Source: an uncultured Flavobacteriaceae bacterium
GTDB lineage: Bacteria > Bacteroidota > Bacteroidia > Flavobacteriales > Flavobacteriaceae
Length of the DNA: 64,000 nt
Assembly: GCA_947500575.1 (NCBI GenBank)
Contig: CANMSI010000002.1
Span: 248,001 to 312,000, forward strand
Reading direction: 5' to 3'
Shown here: one piece after another, positions 17,163-26,700 of the stretch
Numbering within the stretch: the first letter of the stretch is position 1
How the letters are laid out: each line of letters starts with the position of its first letter
Notes under the pieces: model-generated
Database searches by the model: none
What the model was told of the DNA's origin: nothing
The model's input: only the letters and a program-made list of their open reading frames with translations
Program-made: the position numbers and the translations under genes

Positions 17163-18632
17163 ATGAAATTGAACCATACAAAGATTAAAACACTTGGTGA
17201 TCTGAAAAAAGCAGGTTATCAAAGTCAAGGAATAAAAGATGAGTTGCGTGGCAATTTACGCTCAAAATTAGCCAAAGGTGAAGAAACTTTTGAAGGGGTT
17301 TGGGGCTATGAAGGCACCGTTATTCCTGAATTGGAACGCGCCATATTATCGCGTCATAATATAAACTTATTAGGCCTAAGAGGGCAAGCTAAAACGCGTC
17401 TGGCTCGTTTAATGATTCATCTTCTAGATGAATGGATTCCAGTGGTAGAAGGATCTGAAATTAATGATGATCCTTTGCAACCAATGTCGAGATACGCCAT
17501 AGAATTGATAAAAGAGAAAGGAGATAAAACACCCATTAGTTGGCTACATAAAACAGATAGGTTTTTTGAAAAATTGGCAACACCAGATGTAACGGTTGCC
17601 GATTTAATTGGGGATGTAGATCCCATAAAGGCTGCCAATTTAAAACTTTCCTATGCAGATGATCGGGTAATCCATTTTGGAATGATTCCACGTGCCCATC
17701 GCTGTATTTTTGTAATTAATGAACTTCCTGATTTACAAGCAAGAATTCAGGTATCGCTATTTAATATTTTACAGGAAGGGGATATTCAAATACGAGGGTT
17801 TAAACTACGGTTACCATTGGATCTTCAATTTATATTTACAGCCAATCCAGAAGATTATACGAATAGAGGCAGTATTGTTACCCCCTTGAAAGATAGAATT
17901 GGATCTCAAATATTAACACATTACCCGGATGATATTGCAACTGCAAGGAAAATCACGGAGCAAGAATCACAACTTGATGAAAGACAAACGGATGCGGTGT
18001 ATGTACCCGATGTTGCAAAAGATCTGTTGGAACAAATAAGTTTTGAAGCTCGTAATAGTGAGTATGTTGATGCTAAGAGTGGTGTGAGTGCTAGACTAAG
18101 TATTACCGCATTTGAGAATCTTTTAAGTGCCGCTGAGCATCGATCTCTTAGAAATGGGGGAGATGGAACCGCTGTGAGATTATCAGATTTTATGGGTGTT
18201 GTACCTGCTATTACTGGTAAAATTGAATTGGTATATGAAGGAGAACAGGAGGGAGCTGGTAGTGTTGCAGAAATATTAATTGAAGATGCAGTAAAAACTA
18301 TATTCCCTCTATATTTTCCAAAGATTGACAAACTGGAAAAGAAAGATGCTGAAACCCCTTATGATGACCTTTTACATTGGTTTTTCAATGCAGAGGGATT
18401 TGATATTTTAGATAATGATACGGATAAAGAATATAAAGAAAAACTGGATAGTATTCCGCATTTAAATTCACTCTTGAATAGTTCTGAATCGGACATTATA
18501 CCCGCGGATAGTTATTTTTTAAAAGAACTGCTGTTATGGGGATTAGTTGCTCATAAAAAATTGAGCAAACATAGATTTAATCAAGGATATCAGTTTAAGG
18601 ATTTATATGGCAGTTTTATAAGTGGTCTTTAA
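17163..18632 (+). CDS. MoxR/Mg-chelatase-like AAA+ ATPase
   Basis: A 489-residue ATPase of the Mg-chelatase/MoxR clade. The start is placed at ATG 17163 rather than the in-frame TTG two codons upstream. Walker A reads LLGLRGQAKTRLARL (K77), where the usual GxGK is QAK; the Walker B strand ends FVINELPDLQ, with Asn in place of the first acidic residue. Sensor 1 is FIFTANPEDYTNRG and an Arg finger candidate follows at LKDRIGSQI. The variant motifs may be normal for this subfamily. With the VWA protein it probably forms a chaperone-like machine that inserts metals or remodels a client. Confidence 0.85.
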   Translation: MKLNHTKIKTLGDLKKAGYQSQGIKDELRGNLRSKLAKGEETFEGVWGYEGTVIPELERAILSRHNINLLGLRGQAKTRLARLMIHLLDEWIPVVEGSEINDDPLQPMSRYAIELIKEKGDKTPISWLHKTDRFFEKLATPDVTVADLIGDVDPIKAANLKLSYADDRVIHFGMIPRAHRCIFVINELPDLQARIQVSLFNILQEGDIQIRGFKLRLPLDLQFIFTANPEDYTNRGSIVTPLKDRIGSQILTHYPDDIATARKITEQESQLDERQTDAVYVPDVAKDLLEQISFEARNSEYVDAKSGVSARLSITAFENLLSAAEHRSLRNGGDGTAVRLSDFMGVVPAITGKIELVYEGEQEGAGSVAEILIEDAVKTIFPLYFPKIDKLEKKDAETPYDDLLHWFFNAEGFDILDNDTDKEYKEKLDSIPHLNSLLNSSESDIIPADSYFLKELLLWGLVAHKKLSKHRFNQGYQFKDLYGSFISGL

Positions 18633-18670
18633 GCACATAATAATGATAAATTACAATTTTAACCATTTAT

Positions 18671-19240
18671 ATGAATTTACGAATTAGATATGTGTGTATA
18701 CTAGCATTATTCTCTAGTATCATCACGGCGCAAGAAACGAGTCCGGCAAAACAATTCTGGAATCAATTGCAATCGCATTGTAGCAAGGCTTATGAAGGAA
18801 GTTTGGTATTGCCAAAAGAAGATAAAGACTTTGGCGGCAAACGATTGATAATGCATGTCCGTTCTTGTAATGATAGCGTAGTAAAGATACCTTTTTTCGT
18901 GGGAGACGATAGATCTCGTACGTGGGTATTCAGGTATAAAAATGATCGTATTTCTTTAAAGCATGACCATAGACATGAAGATGGTACGGAAGACGCCATT
19001 AATTTTTATGGTGGAACCACCACTAATTCTGGAAAAGCCAATATTCAATTCTTTCCTGCGGATAAGCATACCCAGCAAATGATTCCTGCTGCTGCAACTA
19101 ATGTATGGTGGATAACCTTGGATGAAAATGAGTTTACATATAATTTACAGCGGTTGGGGACAGATAGAATTTTTAAAGTCTCAATGGATTTACAAGCCCC
19201 TATTGCCGCTCCCAAACCTCCATGGGGTTGGACTGAGTAA
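18671..19240 (+). CDS. Secreted hypothetical protein
   Basis: A 189-residue protein with a Sec signal peptide (about residues 1-20, ending ITAQ). The mature part is rich in aromatic and charged residues, with HVRSCNDSVVKIPFFVGDDRSRTWVF and LKHDHRHEDGT segments, and is expected to be a periplasmic beta-sandwich. I recognise similar unnamed proteins only generically. It follows the AAA+ gene by 38 bases and could be co-transcribed; a terminator follows. Function unknown. Confidence 0.6.
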   Translation: MNLRIRYVCILALFSSIITAQETSPAKQFWNQLQSHCSKAYEGSLVLPKEDKDFGGKRLIMHVRSCNDSVVKIPFFVGDDRSRTWVFRYKNDRISLKHDHRHEDGTEDAINFYGGTTTNSGKANIQFFPADKHTQQMIPAAATNVWWITLDENEFTYNLQRLGTDRIFKVSMDLQAPIAAPKPPWGWTE

Positions 19241-19256
19241 AAAACTTCTATAAAAC

Positions 19257-19289
19257 AAGAGGCCCATCTCATAAAGATGGGCTTCTTTT
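19257..19289 (+). terminator. Rho-independent terminator
   Basis: Hairpin with arms AGAGGCCCATCT and AGATGGGCTTCT around the loop CATAA, then TTTT. It ends the VWA/AAA+/secreted protein unit just before the convergent histidine kinase gene. Confidence 0.85.
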
Positions 19290-19319
19290 CATAGCAATAG
19301 TTTTCCCTTTTAATTGCCG

Positions 19320-20810
19320 CTAATAAGCAGGTAAATTAAAAATGAACGAACTTCCTTCTTTGGGCTTACTTAATACCGTAATGGTGGTATCATGTAAGTC
19401 CATAATTTTCTTTACAATAGCCAATCCTAAACCATAGCCATGTTGCTTTTTAGCACTTTTATCAACCTGTTTGTAGCGATCAAATATGAATGGCTGTTCA
19501 CTAATAGGAATTCCTGTGCCCGTATCTGTAATATTTATTTCAATATTCTTGTCTTGTCGTTTTATAGATAAGGTTACTTTACCACCAGATTCTGTATACT
19601 TAATAGCATTTTCTATCAGATTTTGCAAAGCCCGTTCTACCAGACTTAGATCGGCAAAAACCATGCTATTTTTCTCGGGGTTCTCCATCTGCAATTCTAC
19701 CTGTTTTTGATCAGCAATCACCTGGAATTTTGCAATTAAATCATGCGATAATTCTGTAATGGAGAAAGGTTCTTTAATGGGTGCTACTTGTTCTGCTTCA
19801 AGTTTGGAATACTCAAAAAGCTGGTTGATTAGCTTAGAAAGTTTATCAATATTATCGTGTGTAATCTGTAGATATTCTTCTTTTTCTTTTTCACTTAAAG
19901 AATCTCTTTTAATTTGTAAAGTTTCTACATATCCCTTTAAAATAGCTAAGGGAGTTCGCAAATCATGGGAAACATTAGCAATTAATTCCCTTCGTAAGGA
20001 ATCTACCGATTTCATTTTATCAATATTTCCCACAATTGTATCTGCCATATCATTAAAAGTATGCGCAAATACCTCAATATCTGATTTCTCAGGATATTCT
20101 ATTCTTGCTTCCAAATCGCCTTCTTGAAAGCGTTTGATGGTTCTTGTAATTAATCTTAAATTTTTGGTTAGAAACCAAATGCTTAGCATGGCAATAATAG
20201 CGGCAAATAGCATGGTCAATACCGTAGCACCCAATCCTAGTTTGCCAAAATATTGACCAAACAAATTATTACTCGCTAATTGAAATTTTTCACCAGCCAA
20301 AATAATATATACATATCCATCTCTTCCATCTGCTTTATAGGGTGCAGCAGAAAATATTTTTTCGGTACCTGGATTTCTTGGATCGTCACCAAGGATGTAT
20401 TGCTGCCCCTTGGTCTCTATGAAGGTTTTAATAGGGGAGAGGGATACTGTTTTGGCAGGAGCATTTTCACTATGATCTAAAACAACCGAATAGAGGATTT
20501 CTCCTTTATTGTCTAGAAGATATACCTCTATACTCCTGTTTACGGCCATCATATCATGCATAAGATCTCCAAACAAGCTTTTATTTACAGTACCGTCTTC
20601 TAAAAAGGGCGAAGTACCTTGGAATTTTTCCTCGATTAAGTGGTTTGCGATTTCAGCATTTACTCTTTGGGCGGTAGCCTGGTTATGCTTATCCGCAAAA
20701 TAACCCGTAATTACAATGTAAGAGGCACCCATCAACAAAATTATTAGCGTAAATGCCAGCCATAATTTTTTGATAAGCCTTGGTGTTAATGTCTTTTCTA
20801 GTTTGCTCAT
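19320..20810 (-). CDS. Membrane sensor histidine kinase
   Basis: A 496-residue two-component sensor. Membrane helices at about residues 14-35 and 188-212 flank an extracytoplasmic sensor domain of about 150 residues; HAMP follows, then HisKA with the phospho-acceptor His in NVSHDLRTPLAILKGY, and a HATPase domain with N box NLIENAIKYTESGG, G1 DTGTGI and G2 HGYGLGLAIVKKI. The gene overlaps the end of the upstream response regulator by 4 bases. Nothing in the ectodomain points to the signal. It is likely tied to the envelope, given the divergent surface-protein genes. Confidence 0.92.
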   Translation of the reverse strand: MSKLEKTLTPRLIKKLWLAFTLIILLMGASYIVITGYFADKHNQATAQRVNAEIANHLIEEKFQGTSPFLEDGTVNKSLFGDLMHDMMAVNRSIEVYLLDNKGEILYSVVLDHSENAPAKTVSLSPIKTFIETKGQQYILGDDPRNPGTEKIFSAAPYKADGRDGYVYIILAGEKFQLASNNLFGQYFGKLGLGATVLTMLFAAIIAMLSIWFLTKNLRLITRTIKRFQEGDLEARIEYPEKSDIEVFAHTFNDMADTIVGNIDKMKSVDSLRRELIANVSHDLRTPLAILKGYVETLQIKRDSLSEKEKEEYLQITHDNIDKLSKLINQLFEYSKLEAEQVAPIKEPFSITELSHDLIAKFQVIADQKQVELQMENPEKNSMVFADLSLVERALQNLIENAIKYTESGGKVTLSIKRQDKNIEINITDTGTGIPISEQPFIFDRYKQVDKSAKKQHGYGLGLAIVKKIMDLHDTTITVLSKPKEGSSFIFNLPAY

Positions 20811-21505
20811 ACGGCAATGTCTTCGTTAAATTTATAGCCCACACCCCAAGTAGTAAGTATGTAGGTAGGATGTGCCATATCAGATTCTATTTTAGCCCTC
20901 AATCTATTTATATGAGAATTAACCGTATGCTCATATCCTTCAAAATTGTACCCCCAAATCATATTTAATAGCTCGGTCCTAGAGTAATTTCTCCCAGGAT
21001 TAGACGCCATTAAAACCAATAACTCAAACTCTTTTGGAGATAGTTCAATCCTTTTTTGATCTAGAATTACCTTGCGCTTATCAATATCGATATGAAGTCC
21101 TTCATACGCCAAAACTGTTGAATTTTTCTGCTCTTCCGTTTTTGAGCTTGCTCTTCGCATTACCGCCTTTATTCTAGCCAGTAGTTCGCGTATGCTAAAA
21201 GGTTTTGTTATATAATCATCTGCACCTATTTCCAAGCCCAATACTCTGTCAATTTCTTCAGACTTAGCGGTTAACATAATCACGGGAGTATTTTTCTTCG
21301 ATCGAAGTTTTTTACATACTTCAACACCATCCATGATAGGTAAGGTTAAATCTAATAGAATAAGGTCATAATCGTTCTCCAAAGCCATATGCAAACCTGT
21401 TTCTCCATCGGTTGCTTTGGATGTACTATATATAAGGTCTGTCAAATGAATCTCTAGCAATCGTATGATTTCTGGATCATCTTCAATGATAAGTATTTGT
21501 TTCAT
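20807..21505 (-). CDS. OmpR/PhoB-family response regulator
   Basis: A 232-residue regulator starting at MKQILIIEDDPE; an upstream in-frame ATG 12 codons earlier gives a longer form that does not fit the family. Receiver domain with acidic pair Glu8/Asp9/Asp10, phospho-acceptor Asp52 (LILLDLTLP) and Lys in ITKPF. The C-terminal winged helix has ELSPKEFELLVLMASNPGRNYSR and the end TTWGVGYKFN. Cognate of the overlapping kinase. A 280-base divergent region separates it from the spondin-domain lipoprotein, a natural place for its binding sites. Confidence 0.94.
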   Translation of the reverse strand: MKQILIIEDDPEIIRLLEIHLTDLIYSTSKATDGETGLHMALENDYDLILLDLTLPIMDGVEVCKKLRSKKNTPVIMLTAKSEEIDRVLGLEIGADDYITKPFSIRELLARIKAVMRRASSKTEEQKNSTVLAYEGLHIDIDKRKVILDQKRIELSPKEFELLVLMASNPGRNYSRTELLNMIWGYNFEGYEHTVNSHINRLRAKIESDMAHPTYILTTWGVGYKFNEDIAV

Positions 21506-21690
21506 AATCAATAGGGTACGAAAGAAGTTAAAAAGTATCACATAATTATCACGAGATCATAAAAATATCAAATATGCTATGGAACCCCCGTGGTATATAG
21601 CTTAGCATTCATATGCGACCTTCTTATAGCCGAAAAGTTCACAGAATCCTTACAAAGAACTCTTAAAAGTTTAAGTTTTTGTGATTTCCG

Positions 21691-21709
21691 TGACATCTTC
21701 TAGATGTTA
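21691..21709. promoter_or_regulatory. Inverted repeat in the divergent regulator/lipoprotein gap
   Basis: ACATCT-TCT-AGATGT (21693-21707), extendable to TGACATCT/AGATGTTA with one G-T pair, lies midway between the response regulator and the lipoprotein gene. It could be an operator. A functional role is inferred only from its position and symmetry. Confidence 0.3.
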
Positions 21710-21785
21710 GTTTGTAGTGAAGTATATGTTGTGACAAATTCTATATGTTATCAGCACCTACGATAAACACAAAATCTAAAAACAA

Positions 21786-23672
21786 TTGAAAATGAAAAAG
21801 AATTACTTTTTAACCATCCTCTTTATGGCTTCTTTAGTTTTCTCTCTGTCTTCTTGCGAAGAAGATACGGCGACTACTGCGGAGCGTCCGGATGACGAAC
21901 AACCTATGTCCGACGAAGAAACGTCGGTAGTACTCAATGAGGTTCAATACCAAGGAGAAGATCGTGTTGAGATTCTAAATAATGGAATGGCAGACGTTGA
22001 TTTGAGCGATTATTGGTTATGCCTAGGTCCTGGAACCTACGTAAGGATCGGAACACTTACACCCCTTAGTGGTGATATCAATCTAGCATCTGGTGAATAT
22101 TTGGTAGTAAATTATAGTATGCCTGATACCGATGGCGGACTAGGTTTATACAATTCTACTGCTTTTTCAAGTGCTGATGCATTGGTAGACTTTGTACAAT
22201 GGGGATCTGGAGGGAGCGCCCGTGAAAATGTTGCTGTAGCAGCCGGTCAATGGGTAGCAGGCGAATTTGTACCGACGGTTGCTGGTATGGAAAATTCAAT
22301 AGCTTATGACGGCGAAGGAGATGTTGCAATGGATTGGGCAGAAACAACCACTACCACTTTTGGTGCTATGAACATGATTACACCTCCTGCAGCGGCTACT
22401 TCTTTTAGCGTGACAATTAAGAATGTGGTTAACTTTTTAGGAGTGCAGATTTTTAATACACCAGACGAGTCTACTTCACCCGGACCGGTAACTGAAATAG
22501 AAGGTTCCTATTGGGTAGATTTCCAAGCAGTTCCTGGAACAAAACTAAACTTCGCGACAATGCAAGTAGTATCCAATGATTGGTTTTTTGGACCTACGGG
22601 AGAAGGAATCAACCTTTTTGAAAATGGGGTTCCTGTATCAGGAGATATTACAGATCAAATCTATTTATGGGATTCAGGTACGGAAGAAGAAGATCCCGCC
22701 ACAGCTACTTCTGAACCAGGAGGTGCAGAAGCAGGAGAGCCAGATGATGACAATACCGTAAGAGTAGTATCTACAGATGTTACTAGTCAGATCAAAGTAA
22801 CATTGGATTATTTCGAAGACATTAGAACTTTTAGACTACTTATTCGTAACCTGAAGGGAGCAATGGATGCTACAGACCCTGTGATTTTAGCACCAGGTAT
22901 TTCTGTTTTACATGCTTTAGATGATCCATTATTTACTGTGGGAGAGCCCGATAGAGGTTTAGGATTGGCAAAGATTGCCGTACAAGGAAATCCAGGAGAT
23001 TTATTTGATTGGTTCACTGAAACTGGATCTACAGGTGCTCCTTTGCGTTTGTCTTCCTCCTTTACAGTGCTTTCACCCGGCGTAGTATATGCTTTTGATT
23101 CGGATAGTGACCCTGTTTTTGTTCAAGGTGAGGATGCACCTGCAGGAAGTGGTCTTGAGGAAATATCAGAGGATGGAAATAATCAAATCATTTTTGATTA
23201 TATCACGGAGCAGTTAGGTTTATCAGCTGCCAAAAGTAACGAGATGATGCCTGTAGGACCCGGAGGTAGCTTAACTTTTACATTGGAAGCAGTTCCTGGA
23301 GATAAATTTGGATTTAACACCATGTTTGTGTTCAGCAACGATTGGTTTTTAGCTTATAACAATCAAGGTTTTGAACTGTTTAATGAAGATGGTACACCAA
23401 AGAGTGGAACTGGAGCCACCGAGAGATCTTATTTGTATGATGCTGGAACGGAAATAGATCAAACCGTAGGTTTTGGAGAAGATCAGGCACCAAGACAAGC
23501 TGGACCCAACACTGGAGCTGCTGATATGAATACAACGGTTAGACGTGTTTCAGAAATTGAAGATGTTCAATTTGGTAAGGGATTAATTTCTTCACCAGCA
23601 GGTGTAGTAGGATTAGCTGATCCTAGAGGTGGGTATAATATCATTCAGGTTACTATTACTCCAAATAATTAA
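21786..23672 (+). CDS. Lipoprotein with lamin-tail-like and two spondin domains
   Basis: A 628-residue secreted lipoprotein; the lipobox is VFSLSSC, followed by an acidic EEDTATTAE stretch that suits export to the outer surface. Residues about 45-190 look like a lamin-tail-type domain (VVLNEVQYQGEDRVEILNNG, then ADVDLSDYWL). Two copies of a spondin-type domain follow (about 205-360 and 395-625); both share the pattern PGTKLNFATMQVVSNDWFFGP / PGDKFGFNTMFVFSNDWFLA, then an LWDSGTE / LYDAGTE segment. In animals spondin domains bind membranes and matrix; in bacteria the role is unknown. It is divergent from the two-component system and upstream of the repeat protein. Confidence 0.78.
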   Translation: MKMKKNYFLTILFMASLVFSLSSCEEDTATTAERPDDEQPMSDEETSVVLNEVQYQGEDRVEILNNGMADVDLSDYWLCLGPGTYVRIGTLTPLSGDINLASGEYLVVNYSMPDTDGGLGLYNSTAFSSADALVDFVQWGSGGSARENVAVAAGQWVAGEFVPTVAGMENSIAYDGEGDVAMDWAETTTTTFGAMNMITPPAAATSFSVTIKNVVNFLGVQIFNTPDESTSPGPVTEIEGSYWVDFQAVPGTKLNFATMQVVSNDWFFGPTGEGINLFENGVPVSGDITDQIYLWDSGTEEEDPATATSEPGGAEAGEPDDDNTVRVVSTDVTSQIKVTLDYFEDIRTFRLLIRNLKGAMDATDPVILAPGISVLHALDDPLFTVGEPDRGLGLAKIAVQGNPGDLFDWFTETGSTGAPLRLSSSFTVLSPGVVYAFDSDSDPVFVQGEDAPAGSGLEEISEDGNNQIIFDYITEQLGLSAAKSNEMMPVGPGGSLTFTLEAVPGDKFGFNTMFVFSNDWFLAYNNQGFELFNEDGTPKSGTGATERSYLYDAGTEIDQTVGFGEDQAPRQAGPNTGAADMNTTVRRVSEIEDVQFGKGLISSPAGVVGLADPRGGYNIIQVTITPNN

Positions 23673-23684
23673 AATAGAAAATCA

Positions 23685-23722
23685 CCAGTGTCTAAGATGG
23701 TTTCTTGGACACTGGAATTCTA
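23685..23722 (+). terminator. Likely terminator after the spondin lipoprotein
   Basis: Stem CCAGTGTCTAAG / CTTGGACACTGG with one G-T pair, loop of 7 bases, then AATTCTATT. The T-tract is weak, so some transcripts may run into the next gene 64 bases later. Confidence 0.5.
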
Positions 23723-23786
23723 TTGAAGAGATCAAAGATATATTGATCTAGAACAGTTAATGAATATAAATCAACACTAGAAATTT

Positions 23787-26700
23787 ATGGAAAGAAAATT
23801 ACATTTAACATTTAATGGAATACAAAGTACGCTACTAAAAATAGGGTCTTTGGTATTTTTTGCTCTTTTAATGCTTGCTTCCGTTCAGGTAGCTTTGGCA
23901 AATAACCCGCATCCGATACAATCTACCACGGATGGCGGTAAAATTACAGGTGGACCTTTTGAATTCTGCGTTGGAGACGGAGAAGCGGACAATGTATCTG
24001 GGATACAACTTGCAGGTAGCGTTGGAACAAACTCTCAGTGGGTAGTTACAGATGATCAAGGGAATATTCTGGGTTTACCTCCCATGCCCAGTGTGGTCAA
24101 TTTTGATGTAGCTGGTCCAGGTGTATGCTTAATTTATCATTTAAGTTTTGAAGATGGGTTAGAAGGCTTGGTACCTGCGAATAATGTGAATAGTGATTTG
24201 GTAGGAGATTTTGATCTTTCAAATTCCATCCGTGTTTATAGAAACCAACCAGAAGGTGGTGAATTAACAGGCGGACCGTACTCTTTTACCGTTAGCGATG
24301 GTATTGCTGATAATGTAGAAGGCGTATCCCTTTCAGGAAATAGCGGTGCTAATTCACAGTGGGTGGTTACTGATGACCAAGGAAATATTTTGGGACTACC
24401 GCCGAGTCCAGAGGTGGTAAATTTTGATGGAGCAGGACCTGGTGTGTGTTTTATTTATCATTTAAGCTATGCTGATGGTTTGGAAGGTTTAGCAGCAGAA
24501 AATAATATTAATTCTGACTTAAACGGCTGTTTTGATTTTTCAAACTCAATTCGAGTAGAGCGCACGGAAATGAATGGAAGTTTAAATGGCGGAACTGTAA
24601 CTGCAGATCGATTAACAGCCTGTCTCATAGAAGGACCTGCAAGATTTCAATTTGAAGTAGAAGGAGTTCAAGGGCCTAATAGTAGTTGGATTTTAGTAGA
24701 TACAGGAAGAATTAGAGTGCTAGGTGATGGTAGTAATTTTAACCTGACTTTTCAACAAAGAGATAGAGGTATGTGTCAAATTTACCATGTAGCCTACGAA
24801 GATATCGAGGGACTTGAAGTGGGAGCAGATTTTGATGCGCTTAGTGGAACTTTTGACCTTTCAGAAAAAGTAGAAATTACAAGAAGTAACCCTGTAGGAG
24901 GGGAACTCACTGGAGGTCCTTATGAATTTGAAGTTGGAGATGGTATTGCAGATAATGTGTCAACAGTCGAATTAAGTGGAAATATAGGAGCTAACTCGCA
25001 ATGGGTGGTTACGGATGATCAAGGAAATATTCTTGGATTACCACCAAGCCCTGAAGTAGTAAATTTTGATGTAGCTGGTCCAGGGGTTTGTTTAATTTAT
25101 CATTTAAGTTTCGCCGATGGATTAGAAGGTTTAGCGCCGGCAAATAATATCAATACTGATTTAGAAGGTTGCTTTAATTTTTCAAATCCAATAAGTGTGG
25201 TACGTACAGACGTTTCTATGGTCAATGGAGGTGAAATTACAGGAGGACCTTTTGAATTTTGCGTTGGAGATGGAGAAGCAGACAATGTATCTGGAATAGA
25301 ACTTAATGGTAATAGCGGTGCTAATTCGCAATGGGTGGTTACGGACGATCAAGGAAATATTCTTGGATTACCACCAATGCCCAGCGTTGTTAATTTTGAT
25401 GTTGCAGGTCCGGGAGTATGCTTAATTTATCACTTAAGTTTTGCCGATGGATTAGAAGGTTTAATGCCTCAAAATAATGTAAATACGGATTTAGTAGGTG
25501 ATTTTGATCTATCAAATTCCATCCGAGTGTACAGAAACCAGCCGGAAGGAGGGGAACTTACAGGTGGTCCATATGAATTTATGGTTGGAGATGGAATCCC
25601 AGATAATGTGTCAACAGTCGAATTAAGTGGCAATAGTGGTGCTAACTCACAATGGGTAGTTACAGATGACCAAGGAAATATTCTTGGATTACCACCAAGC
25701 CCTGAAGTAGTAAATTTTGATGTAGCTGGTCCAGGGGTTTGTTTAATTTATCATTTAAGTTTTGCCGATGGATTAGAAGGTTTAGCGCCTGCAAATAATA
25801 TCAATACTGACTTAATGGGTTGTTTTGATTTTTCAAATCCAATAAGTGTGGTACGTACAGACGTTTCTATGGTCAATGGAGGTGAAATTACAGGAGGACC
25901 TTTTGAATTTTGCGTTGGAGATGGAGAAGCAGACAATGTATCTGGAATAGAACTTAATGGTAATAGCGGTGCTAATTCGCAATGGGTGGTTACGGACGAT
26001 CAAGGAAATATTCTTGGATTACCACCAATGCCCAGCGTTGTTAATTTTGATGTTGCAGGTCCGGGAGTATGCTTAATTTATCACTTAAGTTTTGCCGATG
26101 GATTAGAAGGTTTAATGCCTCAAAATAATGTGAATACGGATTTAGTAGGTGATTTTGATCTATCAAATTCCATCCGAGTATACAGAAACCAGCCGGAAGG
26201 AGGGGAACTTACAGGTGGTCCATATGAATTTATGGTTGGAGATGGAATCCCAGATAATGTGTCAACAGTCGAATTAAGTGGCAATAGTGGTGCTAACTCA
26301 CAATGGGTAGTTACAGATGACCAAGGAAATATTCTTGGATTACCACCAAGCCCTGAAGTAGTAAATTTTGATGTAGCTGGTCCAGGGGTTTGTTTAATTT
26401 ATCATTTAAGTTTTGCCGATGGATTAGAAGGTTTAGCGCCTGCAAATAATATCAATACTGACTTAATGGGTTGTTTTGATTTCTCCAATGCAATCAGCGT
26501 TGTAAGAATCAATGCCCCAATTACCAGTGATGGAGGTAAAATTACTGGGGGTCCTTTCGAGTTTTGTGTCGGAGATGGAGAAGCTGATAACGTATCCGGG
26601 ATTCGTCTCGCAGGAAGTGAAGGCGACAACTCACAATGGGTAGTTACAGACGATCAAGGAAATATACTTGGATTACCACCAAGTCCCGAAGTCGTCAATT

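Noticed and set aside
25100-25936. Repeated 61-codon frames on the minus strand at 25100-25285 and 25751-25936
   Set aside because: They are antisense to the repeat protein and are copied with the 651-bp duplication; the composition is that of a shadow frame, and no independent start signal was seen.
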